A DNA stretch of 64,000 nucleotides from Ascarosepion bandense (GCA_037127315.1 JBBBDQ010000421.1:2967501-3031500), one strand, 5' to 3'; counted from the stretch's first letter, positions 10,980-21,639 are shown. The notes: generated from the sequence alone by a model not told the origin. A program made the numbers and translations.

Positions 10980-11720
10980 CTTAGATTATATTTTGTTGTA
11001 TAGTTTGATCTTTTTGAGGAAGGTTAAAATAGTATTAGAAGTTATTCTTTCGAAAAGATCTTTCAGGTTGTTAACATTATAGAGGGATTGCCGGATATAT
11101 GTAAAATCACTGCAGTCGAGTAGAACATGTTTTAATGTATAGGGTTCTTGACATGCAATGCATTCAGGAGGTTCTTCATTTTTTAGGAGATAAGAATGGG
11201 TTATGGGTGTATGTCCTATTCGAATACGGAATATAATCACTTCTTCCTTGCGTGATTTACTGGGTTCTGATAGTTGTTTCTTTAGAATGGGTTTGATTTT
11301 AAATAATTTGTTGTTTTGACAGTTGTTTCAGGTTTCTTGCCATTTCTTTAAAATATAGTTCTTGATTAGCAGTTTATAGTCAGTGTATAAAACCTTTATG
11401 TTACTTGTGTCACGTTTTAGGGAGTTTTTTGCAGCCACATCGGCTTTCTCATTTCTGTGAAATCCAGAGTGACTGGGAATCCAACATAAATGATAGTTTT
11501 GTTTTGTGATATCACATGTATTCTATATAAAAGTTTGATGAGCAAAGGATTGTTTAATTTTTGTTTCTTTATTGCGTCAAGCACTGCTAAAGAATCCGAG
11601 AATATAATGAAGCACAAGAGATTGTAATTTGAACTCAGCAGATTCCACTTTCTGTGCCGATAACCGTGAACATACTTGTGCATATAGCCTTTTGTGTGAA
11701 TGAGGGTAGTAGTAAGCATA
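10980..11720 (-). pseudogene. LINE C-terminus with RNase H domain (I-group-like)
   Basis: Minus-strand relic broken by stops and frameshifts. The first part (about 11417-11600) reads FIIFSDSLAVLDAIKKQKLN and, after a frameshift, SHSGFHRNEKADVAAK. The SDS and the H...NE-AD-AAK pattern are the RNase H motifs found downstream of reverse transcriptase in I-group LINEs. The second part (10986-11240) reads IRIGHTPITHSYLL, CIACQEPYTLKHVLLDC and ends LKKIKLYNKI, the usual C-terminal Cys/His-type tail of such elements. The reverse transcriptase itself is missing. This is a different LINE lineage from the Jockey/CR1-like copies. Confidence 0.7.
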
Positions 11721-12532
11721 GGTGTGCTAATACGTCTGCTTTTATATATAAATTCGTATCAAAAGGCAATATTTTCGTGACTTACCAGCAAGTACGCTAT
11801 TGCCTTGGGTTATTATGACCGAAATCCTGCGACTTACAAGTCGAAAGCACGTTTGTGGGGAAAGCAGTTATTAAAAAGAAGAGTTAAAATTAATGCATAA
11901 AATATCACACTGTTCTAGCATCATTTCTTCATAACTGTAACCCTATTGAGTTTTCTGTTAAAAAACGCATTTATGAAATAAAAACAAACACACAAATAAC
12001 AACTTAGCTAATGCATTAGTCATACATAGAAATAATTTCAACTACAATTTTGATTTTAAAAATGCTACACCCATAAAAAAGAAAATAACTCACTTAGAAG
12101 GAAAATTCTTGAGAGTGCAGCGATTGACTATTACCCAAATATTAATCTACGCCCAGGCCTTTTCCTTATTTCACCTTTCTTAACAGAATTACAACTCTCC
12201 CAAACAATCATACACAACAGTATCAAGAAATCAAAAGAAAATGGTTGACTCTGTTAACACAGCAACAAAAACGATATCTCCACATGTGACAGCATTTGAC
12301 GTCATTTTCAGTTAACATTATGAAAATAACTTTCTCTAAATTATTCCAGTTGCTAATGACATTTTGTTTTGTTAATATTAGTTATTTTGTTTAATAAATT
12401 CATCTCGTTCTTGCCTTGAAAAAGTCGACATTGGATGAAACGCGTTGGCAACTATTAGAGTTTTCCTATTGTCTTTTACATTTACAAATATTGTCTTTTT
12501 GTACAGGTTAAGGCTGAGAGATTCTTCAATTA

Positions 12533-12535
<3 letters not shown>
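11721..12535. other. Mostly unassigned; possible PLE-type end near 12419-12455
   Basis: AT-rich DNA with no gene. Near 12419 the string CTTGAAAAAGTCGAC followed by GATGAAACGCGTTGGC resembles terminal sequences of some Penelope-like elements and lies just before a TA tract, as other PLE ends here do. The match is weak. Confidence 0.25.
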
Positions 12536-12565
<30 letters not shown>

Positions 12566-12664
12566 GGTTAGTGCATAAATTTATTATAAATATATAAGTG
12601 TAGTGTATAAATTTATTATAAATTATTATAAATATATATATATATATGTTGGTGTATGTGTGTA
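12536..12664. repeat. (TA)n and short TATA-rich tandem repeat
   Basis: A TA run at 12536-12563, then two copies of a unit around GTGTATAAATTTATTATAAA, then another TA run. Confidence 0.8.
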
Positions 12665-13137
12665 TAAATATATTTATGGGAGTATATATAGATATTTTAA
12701 TAGTCTCACTCCAAGCAAGGCATTCTACTGTCACTGTTGCGCAGGGGGTTACATAGTGAGAAGTGATGAGAAAGAGTGTTTAGTTATAGGAAATGTCAGG
12801 AGGAGGGTAATAGACGTATGAGGATACCGAGGATGTTGAAGTAGATGGAAAAAGAGCTTGTGAGAATGGATGCGAGTTAATGTGATAGGAGATGTTTATT
12901 GACCTTACATTTTAAACTTCTGAAGATTGTAGTTGTCGGGGAAGCAAGTACTTGGAAGGGAATTCCATAGGAGCGAAGTGCATGAAAAAAAAGCTGTTAG
13001 AGTAGAAATTGCGGTTACACTTTATCGGTTTCACTGTAAAAGGGTGGGACCTAGTTGCTAATTTATTAGCTCGGGTAAATTTATACCTAGGAGGCACCAG
13101 TGATCTATGTTCATCGGAGCAGAAGCCGCGAAAGTAT

Positions 13138-13488
13138 TTATAGAAGAGGCACAGGGAAGCCACGTCCCGCCGGTGAGAGCCGAGCTGCCAAGTCGGCATC
13201 GATCACATTGCAGATTCTCCGTTGGATTTTGTCAAGAACCCCGAGGTGAATAGCAGAGTCACCCGACCAGATGTGGCAGCAGTATTCATTACACGGGCGG
13301 ATAGTAAATGTATAAATGTGCAGGATGAACTCAGGCGGGAAAAACTTCCTGGCCCTGCACAGTGAACCGTCCTTCTTGGTAGCGGAATTAGCAATGGATT
13401 CGATATAGTCATTCCACTTGAGGTCCGCTGAGAGTGTGAGGCTAAGTAGGCGTAGTGTTTTACTCACAGGGAGGCTAGCCTGTTCCAT
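13138..13488 (-). pseudogene. LINE post-RT segment
   Basis: Continuation of the J2 LINE after a frameshift. It reads LRLLSLTLSADLKWNDYIES, then ANSATKKDGSLCRARKFFPP and WSGDSAIHLGVLDKIQRRIC. This is the usual thumb/post-RT region of Jockey/CR1-like LINE proteins (LGV..D-W...I...A....G.L.R......). The adjacent frame 12912-13199 carries the remaining C-terminus (SLCLFYKYFRGFCSDE, SLVPPRY). Parallel segments occur at 29.4-29.7 kb, 45 kb, 57 kb and 61.4-61.8 kb. Confidence 0.75.
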
Positions 13489-13552
13489 GCTAACGGGAGG
13501 TAGGTGCGATTGTCTATCATGTTTAATTGATAGCAGCTTCGTTTTGGAAGCA

Positions 13553-13933
13553 TTAAAATTTACGAGCTATTTTTCCCCAGTTTATCACAGTTTGAAGGTC
13601 CTTCTCAAGCACTGCAGCGAGGTTCGCTTTATCAACTTCAGCAGATTTTTGATCGAGGTGAGAGTAAACGGTGGTGTCGTCGGCGTACATGCCGACTTGG
13701 GATCTTATAACATCGGGGAGATCGTTGATGTATATAAGAAAAAATGTAGGACCTAGAATAGAACCTTGAGGGACATCCGTATTCGTATGATAGTTTTGGG
13801 AGGCTTGTTCGTTTAATACTACCTTCATTGTGCGATTAGAGAGGAATGACTGGATCAAGTCAAACAATGGTCCAGTTATACCATAGCTCCGAAGCTTGCG
13901 TAGAAGGCTAGCATCCCAGAACCTGTCAAACAC
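13553..13933 (-). pseudogene. LINE reverse transcriptase fragment (palm domain)
   Basis: A 126-residue frame opens at FDRFWDASLLRKLRSYGITG, matching the block that contains the first catalytic Asp region. It continues to PQGSILGPTFFLIYINDLPD and GMYADDTTVYSHL. The YADD box is the reverse transcriptase catalytic motif, and the PQGSxLxPxLFxxxINDL motif is typical of Jockey/CR1-type LINEs. No endonuclease domain is present. The frame ends shortly after an ISWGK-like thumb segment (here VINWGKIARKF), where a frameshift moves coding to 13138-13488. It is an inactive fragment. Confidence 0.85.
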
Positions 13934-14169
13934 TTTGAAAATTTGTGTATATGTGCGTGTATTATTGAGTGTTAACTTAGAAATATATATATGGTGTTTG
14001 ACAATTTTTTAAACAAAATGATCGCCACAAATCAAAGACCAAGAATGATAGCGGAATGGAAATAACAGCTACTTAAAGATAAAAGGATTACATTTTAGGA
14101 TCTGCAACAATTTAGTCTCAAACATGAACCAAAAATGTTAATAATGCACCGAACAGAAGGTAAGATAAT

Positions 14170-14870
14170 CCAAGTTCTTATTTCCTCCGTTGCAAAGATC
14201 TGGACGGACTTTGTCCGATTAACTCATAAACCCTTGTGAGATTTAAGGGTTTTCAAATTTTTATCGGAGGCCCAGTTGGTCAGAAATCCGTTTCTCTACG
14301 ATCTGTGCAAATTTCATGAGCTTCAAACATCTTGACCAACTGAGTCCTGTTTGGAAATGTGTCGAAATTAATCTTCCTTCTGTATCTTGTTTGAATAATA
14401 TTGAAAGAATTAGTTTCATAATATGTCTTCATACAAATGCTCTTCTTCTTATCGTCCAAGGCATGCTTTCCCTATATTTGGTTAATCTGAAAAGAGAAAG
14501 AAAATAAAGTGAACAGGGAAAGTCTGAGAGGCCACTGTTTCGTTTCAACAAATGTGAATCATTTTGATATATATCTCAAGTTCTTGGCTCCTTCATTATA
14601 AAGATATGGATGGATTCCGCCTGACTGACTCTTGAATCCTGGAGATATTTTTGAGCGTTCTGATTATTATCAGAGGCACAAAGTGAATTTCTTTCCGTAT
14701 CTTGCTTGAATAATCTTGAAATACTTAGTTTCGTAATATGTCTTCAGACAAAAATCTGTTCCATCGTCCAAGGTATGATTTCGCTATATTTGGTTGAATA
14801 TATCGAAATGTTAACTATTTCTCATCAATAATTTGAAAAGAGAAAGAAAATAAAGTGAACAGGTAAAATG
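14170..14870. repeat. Imperfect tandem duplication, about 345-bp offset
   Basis: Two diverged copies of one block. The tail GAAAAGAGAAAGAAAATAAA appears near 14488 and 14832. Upstream, 'TCTTGTTTGAATAATATTGA' near 14384 pairs with 'TCTTGCTTGAATAATCTTGA' near 14699, and 'CGTCCAAGG' follows in both. No coding potential is recognised. Confidence 0.7.
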
Positions 14871-15139
14871 ATTTTGTCTGCAAAAATTTCAAGTGCTAAA
14901 TAAAATTTGCAATGACGTCCAAGAAAACATTATTTTATATAATAAAATTTTATAAAATAATTTTGTATCACAATAACTGCTAAATGACTCTACATGCTTC
15001 TTTTGAATTAATTCAATGACAAAATACATTTGATTCGATTATGTTTTTAATACGCATCCATCTTTTTTCGTTGCTGAGAATGGTATTCTGGGAGAAATTT
15101 CCTTGTTCTGTAGGAGATGACGAGATATCTCGCATAAAA

Positions 15140-15456
15140 ATCGGTTGAATTTGTGACCGAGTAATATCTTACCATGGCTCTTTTTAAAATGGTAATAAAT
15201 AAAAATGATTGAAGCCAAAAAATAGAAAAAGACGAAGGCAACAAAAACATGATTGTCATGAAATACCTGAAAATGTATTTTGCCGACATGGAGTCATAAA
15301 AATAAATAAATAAATAAAAGCGTTCTGAATTGCTGATCTATGATTGCAGAATGTTTCTGTATATATTTCATTTGATTTGGGTTCGTGCGTGCAAGAGGAA
15401 TCATACGCTCATGCCTATGTGAATATTTTCAAAGGAGCTTGTATCTTTCTTAAATT
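15140..15456 (-). repeat. Duplicated segment adjoining SINE S2
   Basis: This about 315-bp block is homologous to 28008-28308, with small indels. Landmarks are TTGAATTTGTGACCGAGTAA, ACCATGGCTCTTTTTAAA and GATTGCAGAATGT. In both places it sits directly on the 3' side of a family-S SINE, so SINE and flank were copied together or form a longer composite element. Confidence 0.75.
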
Positions 15457-15755
15457 CAGTCAGTCAGTTATGCCATACTTGGTGCACGCTTGGGCGATCA
15501 TGTCTCGAAAGAGACATTACTGACTGGGCAGAAGATTATCCCGCAGTAGATTGCCATTACTTTCTGCGGTAAACTAGTTGCCAGCCAAGGCAATAGAAGC
15601 CAATTATTCAACCGATAACTGGAGGGAAGTGACGGATTAATACCCTTTCTAACGGTATTTGTGCGTAAGTAAATGCAAGGAATTCAACTGGTATTCGAAC
15701 TTGGCTCCCCGATTCGTCATTCCGAGTCTATATCGACTGCACCACAATGCACATC
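15457..15755 (-). mobile_element. tRNA-derived SINE, family S (copy S2)
   Basis: About 299 bp, tRNA-like head at the right end. It has all body blocks of the family, including the GACTGGGCAGAAGATTATCC block. Its 3' flank is the duplicated block 15140-15456. Confidence 0.8.
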
Positions 15756-16019
15756 GTTTGTTAAAGTATTGATCCGTAATAAGAACACTGAAATTTATAT
15801 CAGCTTTTTATTGTGATGTTACCTTTTTATTTATGTCACTACATCTTTCTTGTGTCATAGTGTACAAAATTAGTTATATAGCAATGAAAAACAAAACGTG
15901 CACACAAATTGCATTGTCCTGATTATACAAACATCAGTAATTAAGATATACATCCCTCAAATGTTCAAAGTGTTTGCTTCTGGCCTTACCAGTCTTGGTT
16001 TTCACCTGTAAGTTCTGTA
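15756..16019. other. Unassigned DNA
   Basis: AT-rich sequence between SINE S2 and a Tc1 remnant. No feature is recognised. Confidence 0.4.
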
Positions 16020-16270
16020 TTTCTTGTTAAAGAAGATCATACAACATGAAGGCAAGAGAGCTGTTTATAAGTTGTGAAAAGAAAGAAAATTGAGCAGACC
16101 CATTGGAAAAACATTGGGAATAGCCAACAGAACAATTTGCAATGTCTTGAAAAATAAACTACTGGTGTATGCGGCAACAGACCTAGACCAGGTTGGACAA
16201 AAAAGACAGCTGCATTGGATAATTGAAACTTTGTTAGAGCTGTGAGGAAAAAATACAAAATCACAGTCAT
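16020..16270 (+). pseudogene. Tc1-like transposase N-terminal (HTH) remnant
   Basis: Across frameshifts the plus strand reads RPIGKTLGIANRTICNVLKN, then TGVCGNRPRPGWTKKTAALD and VRAVRKKYKIT. This is the paired-type helix-turn-helix DNA-binding region and the following GRPR-like hinge of Tc1 transposases. It is heavily mutated. A Tc1 C-terminal piece in the same orientation lies at 17975-18240, with PLE copies in between, so both may derive from one element broken up by insertions. The middle domain is missing. Confidence 0.6.
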
Positions 16271-16310
16271 ATACAATAAATTGTAATCTAAAACATGTAC
16301 AAATTACAAT

Positions 16311-16367
16311 CTACTAAAAAGTGTACATTTTGTTTCGACATTGAGGGGACAATATCTCATCAGGTAG
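16311..16367 (-). ncRNA. Hammerhead ribozyme motif, PLE family E (E1)
   Basis: Minus strand: CTAC (helix I), CTGATGA core, helix II GATATTG/CAATGTC with a 6-nt loop, GAAA, a helix III region rich in A then T, UA, then GTAG closing helix I. The core nucleotides are intact. Helix III has a mismatch next to the core. The same architecture is seen at 37205-37262 and 37651-37717. Confidence 0.6.
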
Positions 16368-16384
16368 TAAACGCTTATTCACTT

Positions 16385-16388
<4 letters not shown>

Positions 16389-16450
<62 letters not shown>
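16389..16450. repeat. (CA)n(TA)n microsatellite
   Basis: A CA run of about 40 bp followed by a TA run, between PLE E1 and PLE C1 ends. Confidence 0.95.
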
Positions 16451-17395
16451 GGTGTATTTAGGCAACAATCTCTTTTTTATGCATGTTTCATTAAAAGTGA
16501 CAGACAAGGTTTTGATATTTTTTCTTTTCAGAACTCAAATTATATAAGAATTATCCGAAGGTTTTTAGCAATTTCGGCTAAACTTTTAGCCATTATCAAG
16601 GATGAATTTTATTTTACTTGTAAATAAATATGTGTAATGTTTATGTATACAGAACCATGTGTGTGTTGTCTTTCGAATATTGTAATCACGTTGTTACTGT
16701 GTTGATAATTGATATTATTGTGTAGGATTTCTATTATTATTTGTTATGCCTTCATTATTTCCAGTATTCTTTGCATGTAGACAATTCTTATGTAATTTGA
16801 GTTTTGAAAAATTCATAAGAATACATAAAGGGTTACTTTAAAAACTTAAAGATATTATCTTGTCTGTAATATTCATTGAAATCTGCATGTATATATATGT
16901 TATTTTTGAACGCTTTTTTAGAATTACAAGAAATTATAACGTTTTCATCCATGGTTGTATGAACCTAATAGACATGTATTAGTATAGTTACATTAATCAT
17001 AAATTCTGTTCTTTGATTCAATAATTCATTTTTGTTTGGGAATAGCATAATCTCTAAATTTTCTTCTTGGCACAGTCTACATACTTTGCAACCGTTGTAA
17101 GGCTTGGCTGTTTTCACTATACTCCACGTTATGTCTGAGTCTTTTTCCTATTTTGATTTCAATTTTCACGCGTGGCTAGCCAATTTTGTACAGTTTTTTA
17201 AGTTTTCTATTTTGAATGTAGACCTGTGATTGAACCACCTGATCTTAAATATGTCTTTGGTTGAACCCAAATATATTTTATTTTGGCCATTAAAGTCGTG
17301 TACTTTTGCCTTGCAAATGACTTCTTTTGTATTGCAAAGTGTTTGAAATCTAAAAAATTGCGCGTTCAAAAATTCTCTGCTACGTGAGCGTTAAA
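16451..17395 (-). mobile_element. Penelope-like element C1, fragment
   Basis: Minus-strand PLE piece combining a GIY-YIG frame (17000-17375) with a 3' terminal segment at about 16451-16625. That terminal segment recurs at 55520-55745 and includes a pattern like GATAATGGCTAAAAG...TTTAGCCGAAA. The reverse transcriptase is absent. A plus-oriented family-B terminal repeat follows at 17398. Confidence 0.6.
17000..17375 (-). pseudogene. PLE GIY-YIG endonuclease remnant
   Basis: The frame 17166-17369 reads KIYLGSTKDIFKIRWFNHRS then TFKIENLKNCTKLASHA. The Y-L-G, the R-W-x-x-H-x-S-x-F and the N-x-T-x-L-x-x-H pattern match the GIY-YIG domain of Penelope/Neptune-type elements. After a stop the neighbouring frame continues WSIVKTAKPYNGCKVCRLCQ and LFPNKNELLNQRTEFM, the standard C-terminal Cys-containing tail of that domain. 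Stops in the expected W position and later show it is inactive. It is a different PLE lineage from A1. Confidence 0.7.
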
Positions 17396-17397
17396 AG

Positions 17398-17607
17398 ACA
17401 CCGTTTTGTGAACGTTCTTTAAAAAAACGGTAAACAGTAAATCAGTTATTGCAAATCGCCTGAAGACATCACAAACGGTAGAAACCTAGGTCGCGTAATA
17501 ACTCGTTTATATATGGAAAATATTCAAAAGTTCTACAATATAATTGTATTAAACACTTTTAATACAAACGTGCACTGGTCTAATCTTATTATGACCAAAA
17601 ACTAAGT

Positions 17608-17610
<3 letters not shown>
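17398..17610 (+). mobile_element. PLE family B terminal repeat (B2)
   Basis: Matches the segments at 34078-34437 and 39960-40225: a hammerhead motif followed by 'AATATTCAAAAGTTCTACAA' and a 'CACTGGTCTAA' block. It lies in the opposite orientation to the C1 coding region and ends at (AATC)n and TA microsatellites. Confidence 0.65.
17456..17496 (+). ncRNA. Hammerhead ribozyme motif, PLE family B (B2)
   Basis: Helix I TCGC, core CTGAAGA, helix II CATC/GGTA with a 6-nt loop, GAAA, minimal helix III CC-TA-GG, cleavage-site UC, then GCG closing helix I (three pairs). All core positions are present. The very short helix III is a known trait of PLE hammerheads. Confidence 0.6.

Positions 17611-17676
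<66 letters not shown>
17611..17676. repeat. (AATC)n(TA)n microsatellite
   Basis: Eight AATC units then a TA run, between PLE ends B2 and A2. Confidence 0.95.
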
Positions 17677-17678
<2 letters not shown>

Positions 17679-17915
17679 TGGATTTCATAATATTTCAGTT
17701 TAAACTACCTCTCTGAAGATGGCTCATGTGAGCCGAAAGCTTAGAAGAAAACCAATAAATAATTATCCAAATGGAGAATTTTTGTCTTTATTTTCAACTG
17801 ACATTAAAGCAAAAATACGACGTTTGGAACGGCTCATGATTAAACATAATAGACATTCATTGTCTCTTATATTTAATAGCATATGTCTAGAAAATTACTT
17901 GCTGCCTCGATATAC

Positions 17916-17918
<3 letters not shown>
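17677..17918 (+). mobile_element. PLE family A terminal segment (A2)
   Basis: Same sequence as the 3' end of A1, in plus orientation, flanked on both sides by TA tracts. A short frame reading MAHVSRKLRRKPINNYP is carried by all copies of this segment. It includes the CTGAAGA...GAAA core at 17713-17740. No other part of the element is present. Confidence 0.7.

Positions 17919-17970
<52 letters not shown>
17919..17970. repeat. (TA)n microsatellite
   Basis: About 50 bp of TA next to PLE A2. Confidence 0.95.
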
Positions 17971-17972
<2 letters not shown>

Positions 17973-17974
17973 CA

Positions 17975-18240
17975 TCGGAGGTAAACGGGAATAGTTTTAG
18001 ACTGGCCAAGTAAGTCATCCGAACATAGCCCAATGGAGCATGCATTTGATCTCCTGAAGAGGAAACTGAAGGAAGAAACTCCGACAAAACAAAGAAGAAC
18101 TGAAAAAGGCTGCGTAAAATTTATGGAAAAGCATTGCAAATGAAGAATGCAACAGTTTGGTGATGTCACCGGGTCACAGAATTTACACAGTTATTGCGGG
18201 AAAGTATTATGCAACCAAATATTAAATGTTATTTACTTTA
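17975..18240 (+). pseudogene. Tc1-like transposase C-terminal remnant
   Basis: Plus-strand frame reads LDWPSKSSEHSPMEHAFDLL then KRKLKEETPTKQRR. This corresponds to the Tc1 motif W-P-x-x-S-P-D-x-x-P-I-E-x-x-W/F that holds the third catalytic acidic residue. Here the motif's Asp-Leu-Asn is replaced by Glu-His-Ser while the E before H is kept. The frame then degenerates. It has the same orientation as the N-terminal remnant at 16.0-16.3 kb. Confidence 0.65.
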
Positions 18241-18451
18241 AAACTATATGTTTCTTAACTTTTGTTCAACTAAAAATGTCGTAGTCTTATAGATCCTAAG
18301 CTGTTTAAAGGAGCTAAGTGGAAATACCAAGAAATAAAAGCTGAAATTCTTAACTATTGTCTCATATTCATCTTTTAATCTAAAACCAAATGTCTTCAAT
18401 GAACAAAAATATTAAGGAATTGGTTCTGCCGGTCCAGTATTTTTGAAGAGA

Positions 18452-18457
<6 letters not shown>

Positions 18458-18498
<41 letters not shown>
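18458..18498. repeat. (TA)n microsatellite
   Basis: TA tract adjoining PLE A3. Confidence 0.95.
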
Positions 18499-18501
<3 letters not shown>

Positions 18502-18957
18502 AACCAGGCAGCAGATAATTTTCTAAACGTATACTGTTAAATATCAGAGACAATGAATGTCTATTATGTTTAATCATGATCCGTTCTAAACATCGTGTTT
18601 TTTTACTTTCAGGTGAAAATAAAAACAAAAATTCTCCAACAATTGGATAATTTTTTATTAAGTTGGTTCTAAGCTTTCGGCTCACACAAGCCATCTTCAG
18701 AGAGGTTACAAGGACGTTAACATAAAAACACCCACCTTCAGCGACGATTTTATCTTGTGTTGACATAAAACTTTGGTGGATGTTTTTATGTTAACGTCAT
18801 TGTAATCTCTCTGAAGATGGCTTATGTGAGCTGAAAGCTTAGACCCAACTTAATAAAAAATTATTCAAATGTTGGAGAATTTTTGTCTTTATTTTCACCT
18901 GAAACTAAATACGATGTTTAGAACGGCTCATGATTAAGCACAATAGACATTAATATA
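18499..18957. repeat. Inverted pair of PLE family A ends (A3/A4)
   Basis: A minus-oriented copy (18499-18775) meets a plus-oriented copy (18776-18957). Both carry the CTGAAGA/CTTATGT...GAAA-type core and the same ends, so the two arms can pair over roughly 180 bp. Marks are CATTGTAATCTCTCTGAAG on the right and its complement on the left. Such inverted terminal repeats are known for PLEs. Confidence 0.7.
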
Positions 18958-19200
18958 TTAATTGATCAGAGACAATTTCGATTCGCATAAGTATGGTCAT
19001 TCTCATGAAATCGAATCGATGTCGTTGAAGTAAAGGCCCGTAGTGAAGGCGAAAACTCTTACGTCGAAAGAATCCCGAACGATTGGCTTCAGCATCTAAA
19101 AGAGAAAAAATAATGTGAGTGACTGAGTTTTCATTCCCGAGTCTATGAAATGAATGAACACGCAAAAATCTTTTATGCTTTCATGTAATCGGCAGTTTGT
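18958..19200. other. Unassigned DNA
   Basis: A minus-strand frame at 18950-19165 has no recognised motif. Confidence 0.35.
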
Positions 19201-19202
19201 CA

Positions 19203-19248
19203 TAGCTGTGACATGTCTTCATTAATTAATGAAGACATGTCACAGCTA
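19203..19248. repeat. Perfect 46-bp palindrome
   Basis: Arms TAGCTGTGACATGTCTTCAT meet at TTAATTAA with no loop. Every base pairs. Confidence 0.95.
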
Positions 19249-19256
19249 CCACAGAG

Positions 19257-19348
19257 TGGTACAAAGTAGGCCGGATCAGTCGGTGGTTCCCCGTAACACT
19301 AATTAGCGTTACGGGAAACCACCGACTGATCCGGCCTACTTTGTACCA
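19257..19348. repeat. Near-perfect 92-bp palindrome
   Basis: Arms begin TGGTACAAAGTAGGCCGGAT and include ATCAGTCGGTGGTT. The centre is CTAATTAG. I count two mismatched pairs in 46. It starts 9 bp after the preceding palindrome and is much more GC-rich than its surroundings. Confidence 0.95.
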
Positions 19349-19763
19349 TTCGGATTAGACGAAAGTGAGAGCGAGTTCAGATTTGTATCCCGATGGATGG
19401 CACATTATCATTATATTTGTTTCTCGTGTGCACAGGCCTGCAGACAAAATAAAGTCTTAAAAACACGGGACATTCAACTCAAATACTGGTAGCCGCTATA
19501 ATTATCGTTTAAATCAATAAAAATATGTCGAATTAAATTAAAAATCTATTAAGCCTTTTAGAATGAAGGGTTTAGATATATATATATATATATATATGTC
19601 TTTAAAATGTATTTTCATTTTTAGGTATGACATATTCATAGATAAAAGAGCTCAATATAAGGTATAGAGTATGCGTAAATATAAAAGTGGGCAATGAATT
19701 TAAAACCGAATAGCAAGTCTATTTCTTTTTTAACACATCTCATTCAAGCATAAAACAGACTGT

Positions 19764-19765
<2 letters not shown>
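19349..19765. other. Unassigned AT-rich DNA with a short TA tract
   Basis: TA run near 19577-19597. No feature is otherwise recognised. Confidence 0.4.
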
Positions 19766-19805
<40 letters not shown>

Positions 19806-20207
19806 GGGGGCGATGCTGAGACAATAGTGAAAAAGCTTGTAAACGGTGCGTTTCGAGCGAGTCTTTCGGCCTCGACCTCTTTAGGTCGGAATGAAAGACA
19901 AACATTTACTATCTTTAAACATCACAACGCATTTTCCGTGCACAGAGTTAGTCATTCACTCATTTCCTTGGCGAAACTCGTCGTTCATAAGCCATTCCAT
20001 TTTGTCTCATCATCCCACTATTTTCGGGTACCGTTATACATCTTATGCAAACAAATACACAAACAAATACACATATATATTACTGGGGAAATGGTAGGTT
20101 TTAAAAAACAGTCGCTATTTACTGCTATTTACACATAGTTATTTAGCATTTAACATTTTTTATTTAGTCTACCATTCTTCCAGAGTGCTCAATCAGGTTG
20201 TGAGAGC

Positions 20208-20242
<35 letters not shown>
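19766..20242 (-). mobile_element. Possible PLE end between two TA tracts
   Basis: TA tracts at 19768-19804 and 20208-20242 enclose about 400 bp. Near 19852-19892 the minus strand reads CTAAAGA, GGTC-GAG-GCC stem, GAAA, GACTCG. That is one base away from a hammerhead-like CUGAAGA core. The block around 20090-20205 recurs, inverted, at about 55215-55330. No coding region. Confidence 0.35.
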
Positions 20243-20247
<5 letters not shown>

Positions 20248-20955
20248 ATAATTCTTCTTTTCAAATTAAATCAACATTTTCTTAATTAACATATTCTGTT
20301 CGTAAATATCTATTTATACAGTTCCAGGTAAATAAGTTGATAAGATGTAAGATGAGCAATGCTTTCAGTTGAACCCAAAGTAAAAACCTTCACGTAAAGT
20401 AATCTCATTAGTTTCGTCTGTAAAATTATCCAGGCTCTCCTTATTTTCCCGATAGAGAATCGTTACAATGTCCAGACCATACCCGGCAACCTATTTCTTG
20501 ACATTGTAGATTTTTCGCCTATAGAAACAAATCAATATTTTGCATTCTTCACTTCTCCATCCTTTCTCCCTTTCAGGTTTTGATAAATTCCCATCACGTT
20601 TCGATTAACGCTTACTTCACTCATCAGTTAATATAGACCTGGTTTTGCCTGTTTCTGTATTATTTTTATAATTTCAGATACTTTTTTTGGTTAATATATA
20701 GTTTTTTGAGCCTTTGTTGGTTATTTAAGATGAAATATATTTTAAGTTGTAATAATTATTTATTTGTGAGTAAATATTGCATCAAATTTTTTTAAGAATA
20801 GTAATGATTATCCCAGATACAAGTCCTCCCATCTACCGCATGCTTGAAATGGGGAGATAGATTCATGCTTTTCCCAGTGGTATTTACGTATAAGTCTGTA
20901 TTATTCACGTGCACCTTGATAATCATCAATGAGAAATATGCATCATTAAACATTG
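20243..20955. other. Unassigned AT-rich DNA
   Basis: No gene or repeat boundary is recognised. Confidence 0.4.
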
Positions 20956-21378
<423 letters not shown>

Positions 21379-21639
21379 TCTTGATGGACGGGATAGTTGC
21401 GTATTTCTTACACACGTGTCCGAATTTCAAATTCGCTTATTATTCTTCTAAGATATATTTTTCTCCTTCTATGCGACGTGACCTTCATGTCTTCAGTGAT
21501 TATGATACTCCACAACCTCCTATTGTGTACAAACAACATTTAGTAATATTTGTATTTTTACCATACCTCCTATTCTCGGTTGTGCCATCTATTTTTAAGC
21601 TCGTCAAATAGGTGGCCCGCTGACTCCCTATATTCTTTA

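Larger units (their letters stand above)
12693..13945 (-). mobile_element. Jockey/CR1-like LINE, 5'-truncated (J2)
   Basis: About 1.25 kb from reverse transcriptase palm to the 3' end, minus strand, in three frames: 13553-13933, 13138-13488 and 12912-13199. The 3' end carries the 'CCAAGCAAGGCATTCTACTG' block shared with the copies at 29.9, 44.7, 56.5 and 62.0 kb. Truncation of the 5' side is typical of target-primed reverse transcription. It is the best preserved copy of this family in the window. Confidence 0.8.

Noticed and set aside
12419..12455. PLE end near 12.4 kb
   Set aside because: Resemblance is only to general PLE-end phrasing; the core does not fit CUGANGA and there is no second copy in the window.
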